A DNA stretch of 64,000 nt from an uncultured Parvularculaceae bacterium (GTDB taxonomy: Bacteria; Pseudomonadota; Alphaproteobacteria; Caulobacterales; Parvularculaceae). The translations under genes were made by a program, and so were the position numbers. The first letter of the stretch is position 1. Each line of letters starts with the position of its first letter. The stretch spans positions 1 through 64,000 of the forward strand of contig CAJXLJ010000002.1 of assembly GCA_913055785.1 (NCBI GenBank), written 5' to 3'. The notes below the pieces were generated by a model. It made no database searches and had not been told where the DNA came from. It worked only from the letters and a program-made list of their open reading frames with translations. This document shows positions 7,314 to 15,399 of the stretch, piece after piece.

Positions 7314-8735
7314 TCAGGCCGGGTTGGCCCGGGCGCTCAGTGTCATCATCACCGCCGGCGCCAGCAGCAGACTAAAAAACGCGGCCGTCAGAAAGTATAA
7401 AAGCGCGCCGTAGCCGCCTTCCCAGACAAAACTGTGCGCCGATACGAAAAACGCACCGGCGCCGACGCCGATCATAACGGCGAAGCGGCGCACGCCGTCT
7501 CCGAGCGCATTTTCCGCAACATCGCGCGGATTGCGCCAGACATCGCCGGCGTCGCGCCAGCTGACGGTCAGATGGCCGAGCGCCGCAGCACACAAGGCGA
7601 GCGCGCCGAGCCGTTCCGGCAATCCGGGGAGCTCCAGTGAAAGCGCTGCATAAAAATATCCCGTCAGCACGGCGCCGGCGCCGAGGAGCGCCATGATCAA
7701 AATGCTGGTCTTGAGCGAAACGAAGGCGACGGCGGCTGCGAGCCAGATGAGCAGGAAGAACACTGACACGGCGACAGGGGTCGAAAAGCCGGCTTCAAAA
7801 ACCGCGACGACCACCGCAACACCGGCGATCGCCGTCACTGCAACGGCTGTCGTCACGGGTAAGATCCGGCGCATCGGACGCCATGCGGCGGCGAACCACT
7901 GCCGCCTGCGATTTTCGTTGACGGCGGCCTGTTCGCTGATCGCCGCCATCGACAAGGTGCCCGTGACGGCGAAAAGCGCGGCGACCATGGCGGCGCTGGC
8001 CATGGTGACGCCCGCCCAAAGTACATTCCACTGAACCGATCCAAAATTCGCATTGAAGGTTTGCACGCCGAAAAAGGCCGCGACCGCCAGTAATGAGAAC
8101 GCCGCCGTCGCAACCGCGCTATGCCCCGCCGCCGCACAAGCGTGTTTGTGCGGCTCGCCCGCTGAAAAAAATCTGGCGAAGTCTGCGCCGACGCTGACCC
8201 CGGTCCCTGCGCCAAGAGCGAGCGCCAGAGAAACGGCGAGCGCGCCCTCTTTTGTCCCCCATACGGCCTCAAGCGTCAGATAACCGGCGCCGCCGGCGAC
8301 CCCGAGGACGGCGGCAAGGGGAGCAGCGGCGGAGAGCCGCGCCGTGTTGGCCGTAATCGGCGCAAGCGCCAGCAAAAACGCGGTCAATCCCATGGCGGCG
8401 AGCGTCAATGTATAAGGCGGAGCCGAAACACCGGTCAGCGAGGCGACGCGTCCAGCGTCGGCGGCGACAAGCACGCCGCCGATTGCGAAAATGACGGCGA
8501 ATAGAATAACGCGGCGTAAGGGCTGGCGCGGCCGCATCGCGACAAGCGTCATCGGCAACGCAATGACGTAAAGCGCGTTCACGACATATTCGAGTATCAA
8601 TCCGGCGACGCCCGGCTCAGCCCGTCTTAAACCCGCCGCGCAAAGCGAAATCAGCCCGGCTGACAGGATGGACATTGCAAGCACCGGCCGGTGCGCGGCG
8701 ATCTTGCCGACAATGCCCGCGGGCGCCCCCGACAA
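7314..8735 (-). CDS. Polytopic membrane protein resembling an RND/MMPL core without porter domains
   Basis: The 473-residue protein is almost wholly hydrophobic, with roughly twelve predicted membrane helices. Its opening (KIAAHRPVLAMSILSAGLIS) looks like the first helix of RND/MMPL exporters (HRP motif). Around residue 175-215, GAGTGVSVGADFARFF followed by an alanine-rich stretch resembles the helix-4 region of MMPL proteins. The last 60 residues, starting RRFAVMIGVGAGAFF and ending LLAPAVMMTLSAR, resemble their final two helices. The large periplasmic loops of true RND proteins are missing: helix 2 follows helix 1 after about ten residues. This relation is my inference from pattern and needs a profile or structure test. 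It lies 11 bases after the DUF3126 gene and is probably in its operon. Confidence 0.6.
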   Translation of the reverse strand: MSGAPAGIVGKIAAHRPVLAMSILSAGLISLCAAGLRRAEPGVAGLILEYVVNALYVIALPMTLVAMRPRQPLRRVILFAVIFAIGGVLVAADAGRVASLTGVSAPPYTLTLAAMGLTAFLLALAPITANTARLSAAAPLAAVLGVAGGAGYLTLEAVWGTKEGALAVSLALALGAGTGVSVGADFARFFSAGEPHKHACAAAGHSAVATAAFSLLAVAAFFGVQTFNANFGSVQWNVLWAGVTMASAAMVAALFAVTGTLSMAAISEQAAVNENRRRQWFAAAWRPMRRILPVTTAVAVTAIAGVAVVVAVFEAGFSTPVAVSVFFLLIWLAAAVAFVSLKTSILIMALLGAGAVLTGYFYAALSLELPGLPERLGALALCAAALGHLTVSWRDAGDVWRNPRDVAENALGDGVRRFAVMIGVGAGAFFVSAHSFVWEGGYGALLYFLTAAFFSLLLAPAVMMTLSARANPA

Positions 8736-8746
8736 GGCGACCGCCG

Positions 8747-8971
8747 CTAATTCGCAAGGCGTTCTGGAAGGTCAATTTCCAGGATCGCCATATTGAAGTC
8801 GTAGGACACGTCGCCGTCTTCATCGTCTCGGAAAATCACGCCGATGAACTCCTCGCCGAGATATACCTCCGCCGAGTCGTCCTTGTTCGCGCGCCCGCGC
8901 ACTGTCAGATTCTCAAGCGAGAATTTGGCGCACAGATACTGCTGCAAGCGGGCGATTTCTGTTGGATCCAT
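8747..8971 (-). CDS. DUF3126 family protein
   Basis: The small protein of 74 residues matches the DUF3126 family, which is widespread and almost restricted to alphaproteobacteria: an N-terminal helix (DPTEIARLQQYLCAKF) followed by strands with ENLTVRGRANKDDSAEVYLGEE broken here as ENLTVRGR and EVYLGEEFIGVIFRDDEDG, ending in an acidic tail. Members are cytoplasmic and their function is unknown. The length is normal for the family. The start codon is the ATG at 8971. It is the first gene of a probable two-gene unit with the polytopic membrane protein 11 bases downstream, and it diverges from the copper chaperone gene at 9100. Confidence 0.85.
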   Translation of the reverse strand: MDPTEIARLQQYLCAKFSLENLTVRGRANKDDSAEVYLGEEFIGVIFRDDEDGDVSYDFNMAILEIDLPERLAN

Positions 8972-9099
8972 GACGTATTGTCCCTTTTTGCAACTCCCGT
9001 CATAACCATATCCGGCGTGGGCGCCAACCTCGCCTCCCTGCCTGTTTCAGGCGTGCGGAGGAAGGTCGCGGCTGACGGATATGCTTGGAGAACGAACTC

Positions 9100-9588
9100 A
9101 TGCGGATAGCGGTTTTACCGGTTTTACTTGTCTCTGCGGCGTTGGCGAGCGGTTGCGGCAATGACAAGGCGTCACATCATGAGGCCAAAACGGCCTGCGC
9201 GGGCGAAGGGATCGTCGTCAGTGACGCCTGGGTGCGCGCCGCGCCAGCCGGCCGGCCGATGAGCGCGGGCTATTTGACGCTCTGTAACGGCGGCGAAACC
9301 ACGGCGGCGCTGACCGGCGCCCTGTTCGGCGGCGCTGCAAATGTCGAACTGCACGCCAGCTCTCTGGACGAGAACGGGGTTGCATCGATGACGCCGCTTG
9401 CCTCGCTCCCGGTTCCGGTCGGCGGCGAAGCGAGCATGGCGCCCGGCGGCGCTCATATCATGCTGATCGGCCTCACCGCCCCGCTCGAAGCGGGCGAGAC
9501 CGTCGAAATGACCCTCGAATTTGAAAACGCGCCGCCGCAAACCGTCAGTTTCGAGGTTCGCGACGCAGCGCCGGGCGGCCATCACTGA
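9100..9588 (+). CDS. PCuAC-type periplasmic copper chaperone (lipoprotein)
   Basis: The 162-residue protein has a lipoprotein signal (LASGC, Cys19) and a PCuAC (DUF461) domain. The copper ligands match the family pattern: His85, Met97, His119 and Met121, with 21 residues between Met97 and His119. The segment SDAWVRAAPAGRPMSAGYLTL (here read as SDAWVRAAPA then PMSAGYL) is the family's opening signature. These proteins carry Cu(I) to cytochrome c oxidase subunit II in the periplasm, often together with Sco. No Sco or oxidase gene is in the window. The ATG at 9100 with GGAG upstream is chosen over an upstream in-frame start. The C-terminus ends in GGHH, a possible extra metal-binding tail. Confidence 0.92.
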   Translation: MRIAVLPVLLVSAALASGCGNDKASHHEAKTACAGEGIVVSDAWVRAAPAGRPMSAGYLTLCNGGETTAALTGALFGGAANVELHASSLDENGVASMTPLASLPVPVGGEASMAPGGAHIMLIGLTAPLEAGETVEMTLEFENAPPQTVSFEVRDAAPGGHH

Positions 9589-9594
9589 TAGCGC

Positions 9595-10809
9595 TTACTC
9601 GAAGCGGTTGCGATCGCGGAAAGTGACGATCTGCAATTTGTCCTCGCCGACATGGTCGCGAATCGTTTTGTCGAGATCGATGACGTAGAAGCGGCTCCAT
9701 TCGTTCGACTCAAGCACGCTGAACATCATGCCTGTCGCGCGCGCCATGATCGCCCATGTGGCGACAACATAGGCGAACGCGCTCACGCTATAGGCGGTCA
9801 GCGCCGGCGTTGTCGCCCCTGAAACAGCGAGCCAGGCGCCGACGCCGGCAAGTCCCAGGATGGAAAAGAACAGGCCCGAAACCCAGTAGAGCGTCGTGTT
9901 GCGACGCATCTGGTAGAACTTGTTGCGCAGCATGGTTTCGCACAGAAACAGACGCGTTGCGAACCAGTGGTAAGCGAGCGTCCATGAACCGGCTTCATCG
10001 CGCAGGGCGTCGCGTTCGGCCATGCGCTTGTCGCGTTCGACATTCAGCGCCCGCCTCTTGGCGACCTGAAAATTATTGTTGATGCGCGCGAATTTCGACG
10101 TGACGTAATTGTCGAGATTCAAAAGGTTTCGCTGCTGCACTACCTTATAGGGCCAGCTATAGACCAAGAACGCCAGAAACATCGCAATCGCCGCCGCCGC
10201 TCCGTAGAGCGCGCCCGATTGCGCGAACTGGTTTTCCAGGCCGGGCGCCTGAAAACGCGGCGCCCAGTAGGACGCCGCCGCAAACACCGCCAGACCGATC
10301 ACCGGCGCCCAACCAAGCATCAGCGCGCGCGTATTGTCGTTGAGGGTGCGCCTGAACAGGGTCGAGACATCGATGAACCGCTTGTCGATACTGTCGGCGT
10401 CATAGCCGAGCGCGGAAGCGAGATAGTGTTCCTCGATCTCCTCATAGAAAAAGTCGCCGCGCGGAAACAGCGTGAAATTGAAATTATAAAATCGTTTCGA
10501 CTGCTCAGCATAATTGTCAGCCTGTTCAAGGGTCAGGTCCGACGCCGCTTTTTCCGTCAGGCGCGGACGCGGCAGTTGTTTGAACATCGCCGCTTCTATG
10601 CCGCTGGGCGGTTCTTCGCGATATTCATTATCAAGAATGTCCGCTGCTGCGACTTTCGCCAGGGCGCCGGCGCCCGATTTCGCAGCCGCCCCCGCCGCGG
10701 AGGCCCCGTTGCGGCCGCCGTTTTTTACGCCAACCCGCGCGCCGCGCCGAAAGATTTTGAAAAACGCCCTGAAGGGCCCTGTCGCCAAACGTCCAAGATT
10801 GCTCGACAT
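9595..10809 (-). CDS. Membrane protein of unknown function, four predicted helices
   Basis: The 404-residue protein has a basic, Gly/Ala-rich N-terminus (about residues 1-60), a soluble segment, a pair of membrane helices (about residues 180-200 and 215-235, ending VYSWPYKVVQQRNLLNLDN), a charged probably helical cytoplasmic stretch (VAKRRALNVERDKRMAERDA), a second helix pair (about 320-365) and a soluble tail. I do not recognise the family. The start at 10809 is chosen because GGAGGG precedes it; an upstream ATG at 10863 would add an unlikely leader. It converges on the copper chaperone gene (6 bases between stops) and diverges from the gene at 11034 across a region with an inverted repeat. 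Confidence 0.7.
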   Translation of the reverse strand: MSSNLGRLATGPFRAFFKIFRRGARVGVKNGGRNGASAAGAAAKSGAGALAKVAAADILDNEYREEPPSGIEAAMFKQLPRPRLTEKAASDLTLEQADNYAEQSKRFYNFNFTLFPRGDFFYEEIEEHYLASALGYDADSIDKRFIDVSTLFRRTLNDNTRALMLGWAPVIGLAVFAAASYWAPRFQAPGLENQFAQSGALYGAAAAIAMFLAFLVYSWPYKVVQQRNLLNLDNYVTSKFARINNNFQVAKRRALNVERDKRMAERDALRDEAGSWTLAYHWFATRLFLCETMLRNKFYQMRRNTTLYWVSGLFFSILGLAGVGAWLAVSGATTPALTAYSVSAFAYVVATWAIMARATGMMFSVLESNEWSRFYVIDLDKTIRDHVGEDKLQIVTFRDRNRFE

Positions 10810-10935
10810 CTTCAGCCCTCCTTCTGTTTTTAGATGAGATGGGAAGCAATCTGATGAAAACAAGAAGACCGCCCATATGAGTCTGCGAATTTCGCAAAAA
10901 CTTCATACGCTTATTCGCGATTGCAGCGAAAATAT

Positions 10936-10972
10936 TGAACAAGACAACAGTGCGTTCAGTGTTCGTTGTTCA
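10936..10972. repeat. Inverted repeat in divergent promoter region
   Basis: TGAACAA (10936-10942) and TTGTTCA (10966-10972) are perfect complements, with further partial symmetry inside (AACA and TGTT). It lies between the divergent genes starting at 10809 and 11034 and could be an operator. GTTC occurs three times here (10954, 10961, 10968), but not with the N7 spacing of the alphaproteobacterial LexA site. No regulator is encoded nearby. Confidence 0.35.
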
Positions 10973-11033
10973 TCGCTTTTTCGTGTGGCGGCGAATGCTT
11001 TCCCGGCGCGAGAAACACGGCTAGCGTGAGGGA

Positions 11034-12083
11034 ATGAAATACAGCGCCCTTCGAAAAGCTGCGTTCGCCTGTACGGCGTGCGTAACGCTCACAACACCCG
11101 CCTTCGCATCCGACGCCTGTTCAACGGTTTCCGTCACAACCGCCGCCAACGTCACTGTCTCAGACGGGAAGACTTACACGGCGCGCTCGCATTTCCAGAC
11201 GAAAGATACAGCCGCACTATCCATCATTGACGATGCGGAAAGCTTCCATGCTGTTGAGGGGCCGAACGCCTGGATACGAAACGCAGACGGTGAAACGCTG
11301 GCGCCGGAAGCTACAAAATCCTTCGCTCTCGGCCATCAGTTTCATGCGCTCCTGCTTCGCTTCGAGGATATCGTCTCGAATATCGAGCCGTTCGAGAATA
11401 TCGACTTCAATGGCGGCCCGGGCGGCGGGGAAAAGGGCGACCTTCCCTTTGGCGGCGTCGTCATGCGGTTCGCCGGCGAAGACGGCGCATTTCAGGGCTT
11501 GCGATTCCTGTTTCCGGAAACGGCGCCGATCGATGTCACGTTCCACGACTGGCGCAGGACGAATAAACTGATGGCACCCTTTCACATTCGCATCGACGAC
11601 CAGCAACGAGTCTTCGATTATCGTTACACGGATGTCGCCATCAAAGACCGCGCGCCCACATGGTTTTTCGACAAAATCGATGCCCCCGACCTTGCACCGG
11701 TCCAAATTCACCGCCTGCACCGTAAGCTCCTCGCCGCGCACTGCCTCGGTGATGCCGGCATGATGGGTGATCTGACTGCGCCTGAAATCACCGTCGTCAG
11801 CCGCGGCGGCCTCTTTGCGTCAAGCGATCGGGAAACCCGTGAGCGGTTTAAAGAGGTCTTCGGAAGAAGCGACTATCAGCGCTATGTCGACCTCAAATCG
11901 CCGGTGATCGAAGTAGCCGAAAGCGGCGATATCGGCTGGGCGGCGGTCAATGTCCTCGCCGCCGGGGAGGACAAGGAAAGCGGCGCGCCGTTTGAGATGG
12001 AATGGGCCTGGGTGATGCTTGTTCGCAAGATCGACGGCGTTTGGTTGAACGCCGGCAACGCTTCCAACATGAAACCGCAATAA
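11034..12083 (+). CDS. Secreted protein with C-terminal NTF2/SnoaL-like domain
   Basis: The 349-residue protein begins with a signal peptide (hydrophobic stretch then TPAFAS, cleavage near residue 25). The N-terminal 210 residues are beta-rich and not recognised; they contain a glycine-rich loop (NGGPGGGEKGDLPFGG). The last 110 residues resemble NTF2-like domains of the SnoaL/DUF4440 type, with the segment DIGWAAVNVLAAGED and EWAWVMLVRKIDGVWL near the end, where families of this fold keep a W at the end of a strand. These domains serve as enzymes or binding modules, so the function stays open. Transcription diverges from the membrane protein at 9595-10809. Confidence 0.72.
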   Translation: MKYSALRKAAFACTACVTLTTPAFASDACSTVSVTTAANVTVSDGKTYTARSHFQTKDTAALSIIDDAESFHAVEGPNAWIRNADGETLAPEATKSFALGHQFHALLLRFEDIVSNIEPFENIDFNGGPGGGEKGDLPFGGVVMRFAGEDGAFQGLRFLFPETAPIDVTFHDWRRTNKLMAPFHIRIDDQQRVFDYRYTDVAIKDRAPTWFFDKIDAPDLAPVQIHRLHRKLLAAHCLGDAGMMGDLTAPEITVVSRGGLFASSDRETRERFKEVFGRSDYQRYVDLKSPVIEVAESGDIGWAAVNVLAAGEDKESGAPFEMEWAWVMLVRKIDGVWLNAGNASNMKPQ

Positions 12084-12135
12084 TTTGCAGCCCCGTCTTT
12101 GACGGCGGAGCAGGTTTGAGTAGAACCCCGCCGTC

Positions 12136-14019
12136 ATGCTTCATATTAACGACCTGACCTACCGTATCGGAAACCGCCTCCTGTTCGATCAGGCGACGGC
12201 GGCGATCGCCGGCGGCTGGAAGGTCGGCTTTATCGGCCGCAACGGTTCGGGCAAGTCGACGCTCTTGAAAATGATCAAGGGCGAAACCTATGCCGGCGGC
12301 GAGGAAATCTCCCTGCGCAAAGGCGCCCGGCTCGGGGGCGTCGATCAGGAAGCCCCGGCGAGCGAAAAAAGCCTGCTTGAAACCGTTCTTGAACAGGACC
12401 GCGAACGCGCGGCGCTGATCGCCGAGGCGGAAACGGCGAGCGACCCGCACCGCATCGCGGAAATCCAGATACGGCTCGCCGATATCGACGCCCACTCGGC
12501 GGAGGCGCGCGCCGGATCCATTCTTTCCGGTCTCGGGTTTTCAGCCCATGACCAGCAGCGCCCCTGCTCGGAATTCTCCGGCGGCTGGCGCATGCGGGTT
12601 GCGCTCGCCGGCGTACTCTTCGCCGCGCCGGACCTGCTCCTGCTCGACGAGCCGACCAACTATCTCGATCTGGAAGGGGTGATCTGGCTTGAGAACTATC
12701 TGCGGCGCTATCCCTATACGACGCTGATCGTCAGCCACGACCGCGATTTATTGAACAACGCCGTCACGCATATTCTGGCGCTCGAGGGCGGCAAGCTTTC
12801 GGTGCATCCGGGAACTTACGACGAATATGAACGCCGGCGCGCAGAGGCGCGGGCTCACGCCGCCTCGTTCAATGCAAGGCAGGAAGCGCGCCGGCGGCAC
12901 ATGCAGGCCTTTGTCGATCGCTTCCGCTACAAGGCGTCGAAGGCGAAGCAGGCCCAGAGCCGGCTCAAAATGCTTGAGAAGCTGGAGACCGCAGCCGAGC
13001 CGATTTCGGAACGGACGCTCCCCTTTCACTTCCCGAACCCGAAACCGATGGCGCCGCCGATAGTACGCGTCGTCGAAGCCGATCTCGGTTACGAGGAAGG
13101 AAAACCGGTTCTTAAAAAGGTCAGCTTGCGTCTCGATCAGGACGACCGCATCGCCATCCTCGGACCGAACGGCGAAGGCAAGTCGACTCTGGTCAAGGCG
13201 ATTTCCGGCCGCATTCCGCCTCTTGAGGGCAATGTCTACAAGCACAAGAAACTGCAGATCGCTTATTTCGCCCAGCATCAGGTCGACGAGTTAAAACCGA
13301 AAAACTCCGCCTATGATCATGTGCGTGAACTCATCCCCGACGCCACTGAAGCCGAAACCCGTTCGGCAACCGCCCGGCTCGGCTTCGGCCCCGACAAGGC
13401 GGATACGGCGGTCGAAAAACTTTCCGGCGGGGAGAAAGCGCGGCTCCTGCTCGGCCTTATCACCTTTCACGGCGCGCACCTGCTGATCCTCGACGAACCG
13501 ACCAACCATCTCGACATTCACTCCCGCGAGGCGCTGATCGACGCGCTTAATGACTTTCAGGGCGCGGTGCTGCTGATCACCCATGACGCGCACCTCGCCG
13601 CCACGGTCGCCGACCGTTTGTGGCTGGTGAAAGACGGCGCGGCCGCGCCTTATGACGGCGACCTTGCGGACTATCGCGAGCTTGTGGTCGCCGCGAACAA
13701 GACCCCCTCCGCGAAAAACGGCGAAAAACCAACGGATCACAAGCAGATCTCTCGCAAATCCGCGGCCGAAGCGCGCGAGGCGCTGGCGCCGCTCAAAAAA
13801 TCCGCGGAGGCCGCTGAAGCCCGGGTCGATCAGCTGAACGCGACGCTTTCGCGCCTCGACGAAGCGCTCGCCGAACCGGGGCTATACGAGAAGAATCTTG
13901 CGCGCGCGACCAAGCTGCAGAAGGAACGCGCCGCCCTTGTCGCCGCTATCCATCAGGCTGAAGAGACCTGGATTGCTGTGCTCGAAAAATACGAGCAGGC
14001 GAAGGCTGCTACTAACTAA
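12136..14019 (+). CDS. ABC-F family ATPase (YheS/Uup type)
   Basis: The 627-residue protein has two ABC ATPase domains and no membrane segment, as in the ABC-F family that acts on ribosomes. Domain 1 has Walker A GRNGSGKST (residues 34-42), signature SGGWR and LLLDEPTNYLDLEG; domain 2 has GPNGEGKST, LSGGEKAR and LILDEPTNHLDIHS. The linker between them is basic and rich in Arg/Lys (RRRHMQAFVDRFRYKASKAKQ), the usual P-site tRNA interaction motif region. A C-terminal coiled coil (about residues 535-625) is present, as in YheS and Uup. Members act as translation or ribosome-assembly factors, and some give antibiotic resistance; I see nothing here that points to resistance. Gene stands alone, followed by an intergenic palindromic repeat. 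Confidence 0.93.
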   Translation: MLHINDLTYRIGNRLLFDQATAAIAGGWKVGFIGRNGSGKSTLLKMIKGETYAGGEEISLRKGARLGGVDQEAPASEKSLLETVLEQDRERAALIAEAETASDPHRIAEIQIRLADIDAHSAEARAGSILSGLGFSAHDQQRPCSEFSGGWRMRVALAGVLFAAPDLLLLDEPTNYLDLEGVIWLENYLRRYPYTTLIVSHDRDLLNNAVTHILALEGGKLSVHPGTYDEYERRRAEARAHAASFNARQEARRRHMQAFVDRFRYKASKAKQAQSRLKMLEKLETAAEPISERTLPFHFPNPKPMAPPIVRVVEADLGYEEGKPVLKKVSLRLDQDDRIAILGPNGEGKSTLVKAISGRIPPLEGNVYKHKKLQIAYFAQHQVDELKPKNSAYDHVRELIPDATEAETRSATARLGFGPDKADTAVEKLSGGEKARLLLGLITFHGAHLLILDEPTNHLDIHSREALIDALNDFQGAVLLITHDAHLAATVADRLWLVKDGAAAPYDGDLADYRELVVAANKTPSAKNGEKPTDHKQISRKSAAEAREALAPLKKSAEAAEARVDQLNATLSRLDEALAEPGLYEKNLARATKLQKERAALVAAIHQAEETWIAVLEKYEQAKAATN

Positions 14020-14032
14020 CCGCTGCCGAAGC

Positions 14033-14122
14033 CAGGTGTCATTGCCGGGTTTATCCGGGCGATCCAGCGTCTATTGTATACCGGACTGGATGCCCGGAAT
14101 AAATCCGGGCATGACATGCCTG
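14033..14122. repeat. Intergenic palindromic repeat, copy 1
   Basis: Two arms of about 35 bases (14033-14067 and 14086-14122) are near-perfect inverted copies, separated by about 18 bases. The core reads CTGGATGCCCGG ... CCGGGCATGACA. The same core (CTGGAT/CCCGG and its complement) occurs again at 43988-44074. Such repeats are spread between genes in many alphaproteobacteria and may act as mRNA stabilisers or weak terminators. Confidence 0.8.
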
Positions 14123-14157
14123 TGAGATGAATGCGCGAAATGCGACAAGGACAGCAA

Positions 14158-14451
14158 ATGAAAAAAGCCGCCGACTGTCAGACCATGAACGAAGTGCGCG
14201 CTGAAATCGATCGCGTGGACGCCGCGCTTGTCGACCTTCTCGCCGAGCGCTGGACCTATGTGGACCGCGCCTGGGTGTTCAAGCGCTCGCCGGAAGAAGC
14301 CTCAGTCCCGTGGCGCAACCGGGAAGTGATCGAAAAAGTCCGCGCCCGCGCCGACGAAATGGGTATGCCGGCTGAAATGGCCGAAGCGCTGTGGCGGCTG
14401 ATCATCGGCTGGGGCATCCAGTATGAAGAAGAGCGCCTGAGAGAAGAATGA
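14158..14451 (+). CDS. Chorismate mutase, AroQ type (monofunctional)
   Basis: The 97-residue all-helical protein matches the AroQ/CM_2 fold: helix 1 with EVRAEIDRVDAALVDLLAER (20 residues, the conserved first Arg and LLAxR pattern), the active-site Lys region (RAWVFKR) and a final helix with the Gln position (GIQYEEERL). It converts chorismate to prephenate on the way to Phe and Tyr. It is a stand-alone enzyme, not fused to prephenate dehydratase or dehydrogenase. The start at 14158 has AAGGA upstream; earlier in-frame ATGs at 14131 and 14140 would only add a short unconserved leader that touches the palindromic repeat. Its stop overlaps the start of the next gene (ATGA), so it is translationally coupled to the thioesterases. 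Confidence 0.88.
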   Translation: MKKAADCQTMNEVRAEIDRVDAALVDLLAERWTYVDRAWVFKRSPEEASVPWRNREVIEKVRARADEMGMPAEMAEALWRLIIGWGIQYEEERLREE

Positions 14452-14915
14452 GCCGGCCCGACATCAATCCCGCCATCGGCGCGATGCTGAGGAATGCGAG
14501 CGACTGGCTAGCCCATGAACATTCCCTGTTTCGCACGCTGAATTTCGAACCCTTGCTGGTCGGCAAAGGCAAGCTCAGCGTCGCTGTCGATCTCCCCGCC
14601 GGCTTCACCGGCGCTGGCGGCGTCATTCATGGCGGGTTGATGACGATCATCATGGATTCGATTTTCGGCTTCACGGTTTTCACGGCGCTCGATCAGCTCA
14701 AACCCATCGCGACCATCAACCTGCGCGTCGACTATATCGCCGACGCCGCCCCGGGCGAGCGCGTGGTCTGCGCCGGGGAATGCATCACGATACGAGATGA
14801 GGTCGCGTATGTTTCGGGCGACTTGAAAACGCAATCGACAAACAAGCTTATTGCGACCGGCTCCGGCGCCTTCATGGTCGGCACGCGCGGCCTGAAGAAG
14901 GAATCACGGCTATGA
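14448..14915 (+). CDS. PaaI-type hotdog thioesterase (first of pair)
   Basis: The 155-residue protein has the hotdog fold thioesterase motif: IHGGLMTIIMDS with His61-Gly-Gly and Asp70 on the central helix, followed by the strand pattern ATINLRVDYI. Proteins of the PaaI/YdiI family split acyl-CoA or aryl-CoA thioesters. It overlaps the chorismate mutase gene upstream and the next thioesterase downstream by four bases each (ATGA), so the three are one translational unit. The substrate is unknown; linkage to a shikimate-pathway gene could hint at an aromatic thioester, but this is only context. Confidence 0.88.
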   Translation: MSRPDINPAIGAMLRNASDWLAHEHSLFRTLNFEPLLVGKGKLSVAVDLPAGFTGAGGVIHGGLMTIIMDSIFGFTVFTALDQLKPIATINLRVDYIADAAPGERVVCAGECITIRDEVAYVSGDLKTQSTNKLIATGSGAFMVGTRGLKKESRL

Positions 14916-15310
14916 GCGGCGCGGAACCGACCCTCATCGCCTCCCCGATAGCGGAGTGGCTTGGTTTTTCCATGGAAGAAACCGACCAAGGCGCCCTTTA
15001 TCGTCTGTCCTTCGACGAAAAACATATCGGAAACCCGATGATCCGCGCGCTCCATGGCGGCGTCATCGCGGCTTTCCTCGAATTCTGCTCACAGTGCGCG
15101 CTCGCGGCGAAGCTCGAGCCCGGCGCAACGCTGAAAACCGTCAATGTGGATATCGACTATCTCGCCAGCTCCAGGGCGCAGGACATGACCGCCCGCGCAA
15201 CCATCCTGCGCCTCGGGCGGCGCATCGCCTTTGTCGAGGCGACCGGCTGGCAGGAGGATGAGGCCCGCCCGGTCGCCAAGGCGCGATGCCGGCTGCGGAT
15301 CGGCGAATAA
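14912..15310 (+). CDS. PaaI-type hotdog thioesterase (second of pair)
   Basis: The 132-residue protein is a second hotdog thioesterase with ALHGGVIAAFLEF (His48-Gly-Gly and Glu57 as the acidic residue, where the first copy has Asp) and the strand KTVNVDIDYLASS. It is not a close copy of its upstream neighbour, so the two probably work on different substrates or as a mixed assembly. It overlaps the upstream gene by ATGA. The operon probably ends here, because 89 bases separate it from the exchanger gene at 15400. A third, unlinked member of the family is encoded at 29402-29821. Confidence 0.87.
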   Translation: MSGAEPTLIASPIAEWLGFSMEETDQGALYRLSFDEKHIGNPMIRALHGGVIAAFLEFCSQCALAAKLEPGATLKTVNVDIDYLASSRAQDMTARATILRLGRRIAFVEATGWQEDEARPVAKARCRLRIGE

Positions 15311-15399
15311 AAAAATTGCGCAGACCTCTGGCGCAGCGGGCTTGCGCCGCCAATATGCGGCGGCGCTGCGGATAGTCCGCACGGGGACTTTAACTCGAG

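Noticed and set aside
10954-10971. LexA (SOS) box in the divergent region
   Set aside because: GTTC occurs three times but the alphaproteobacterial LexA pattern needs GTTC-N7-GTTC, and the spacings here are N3 and N10.
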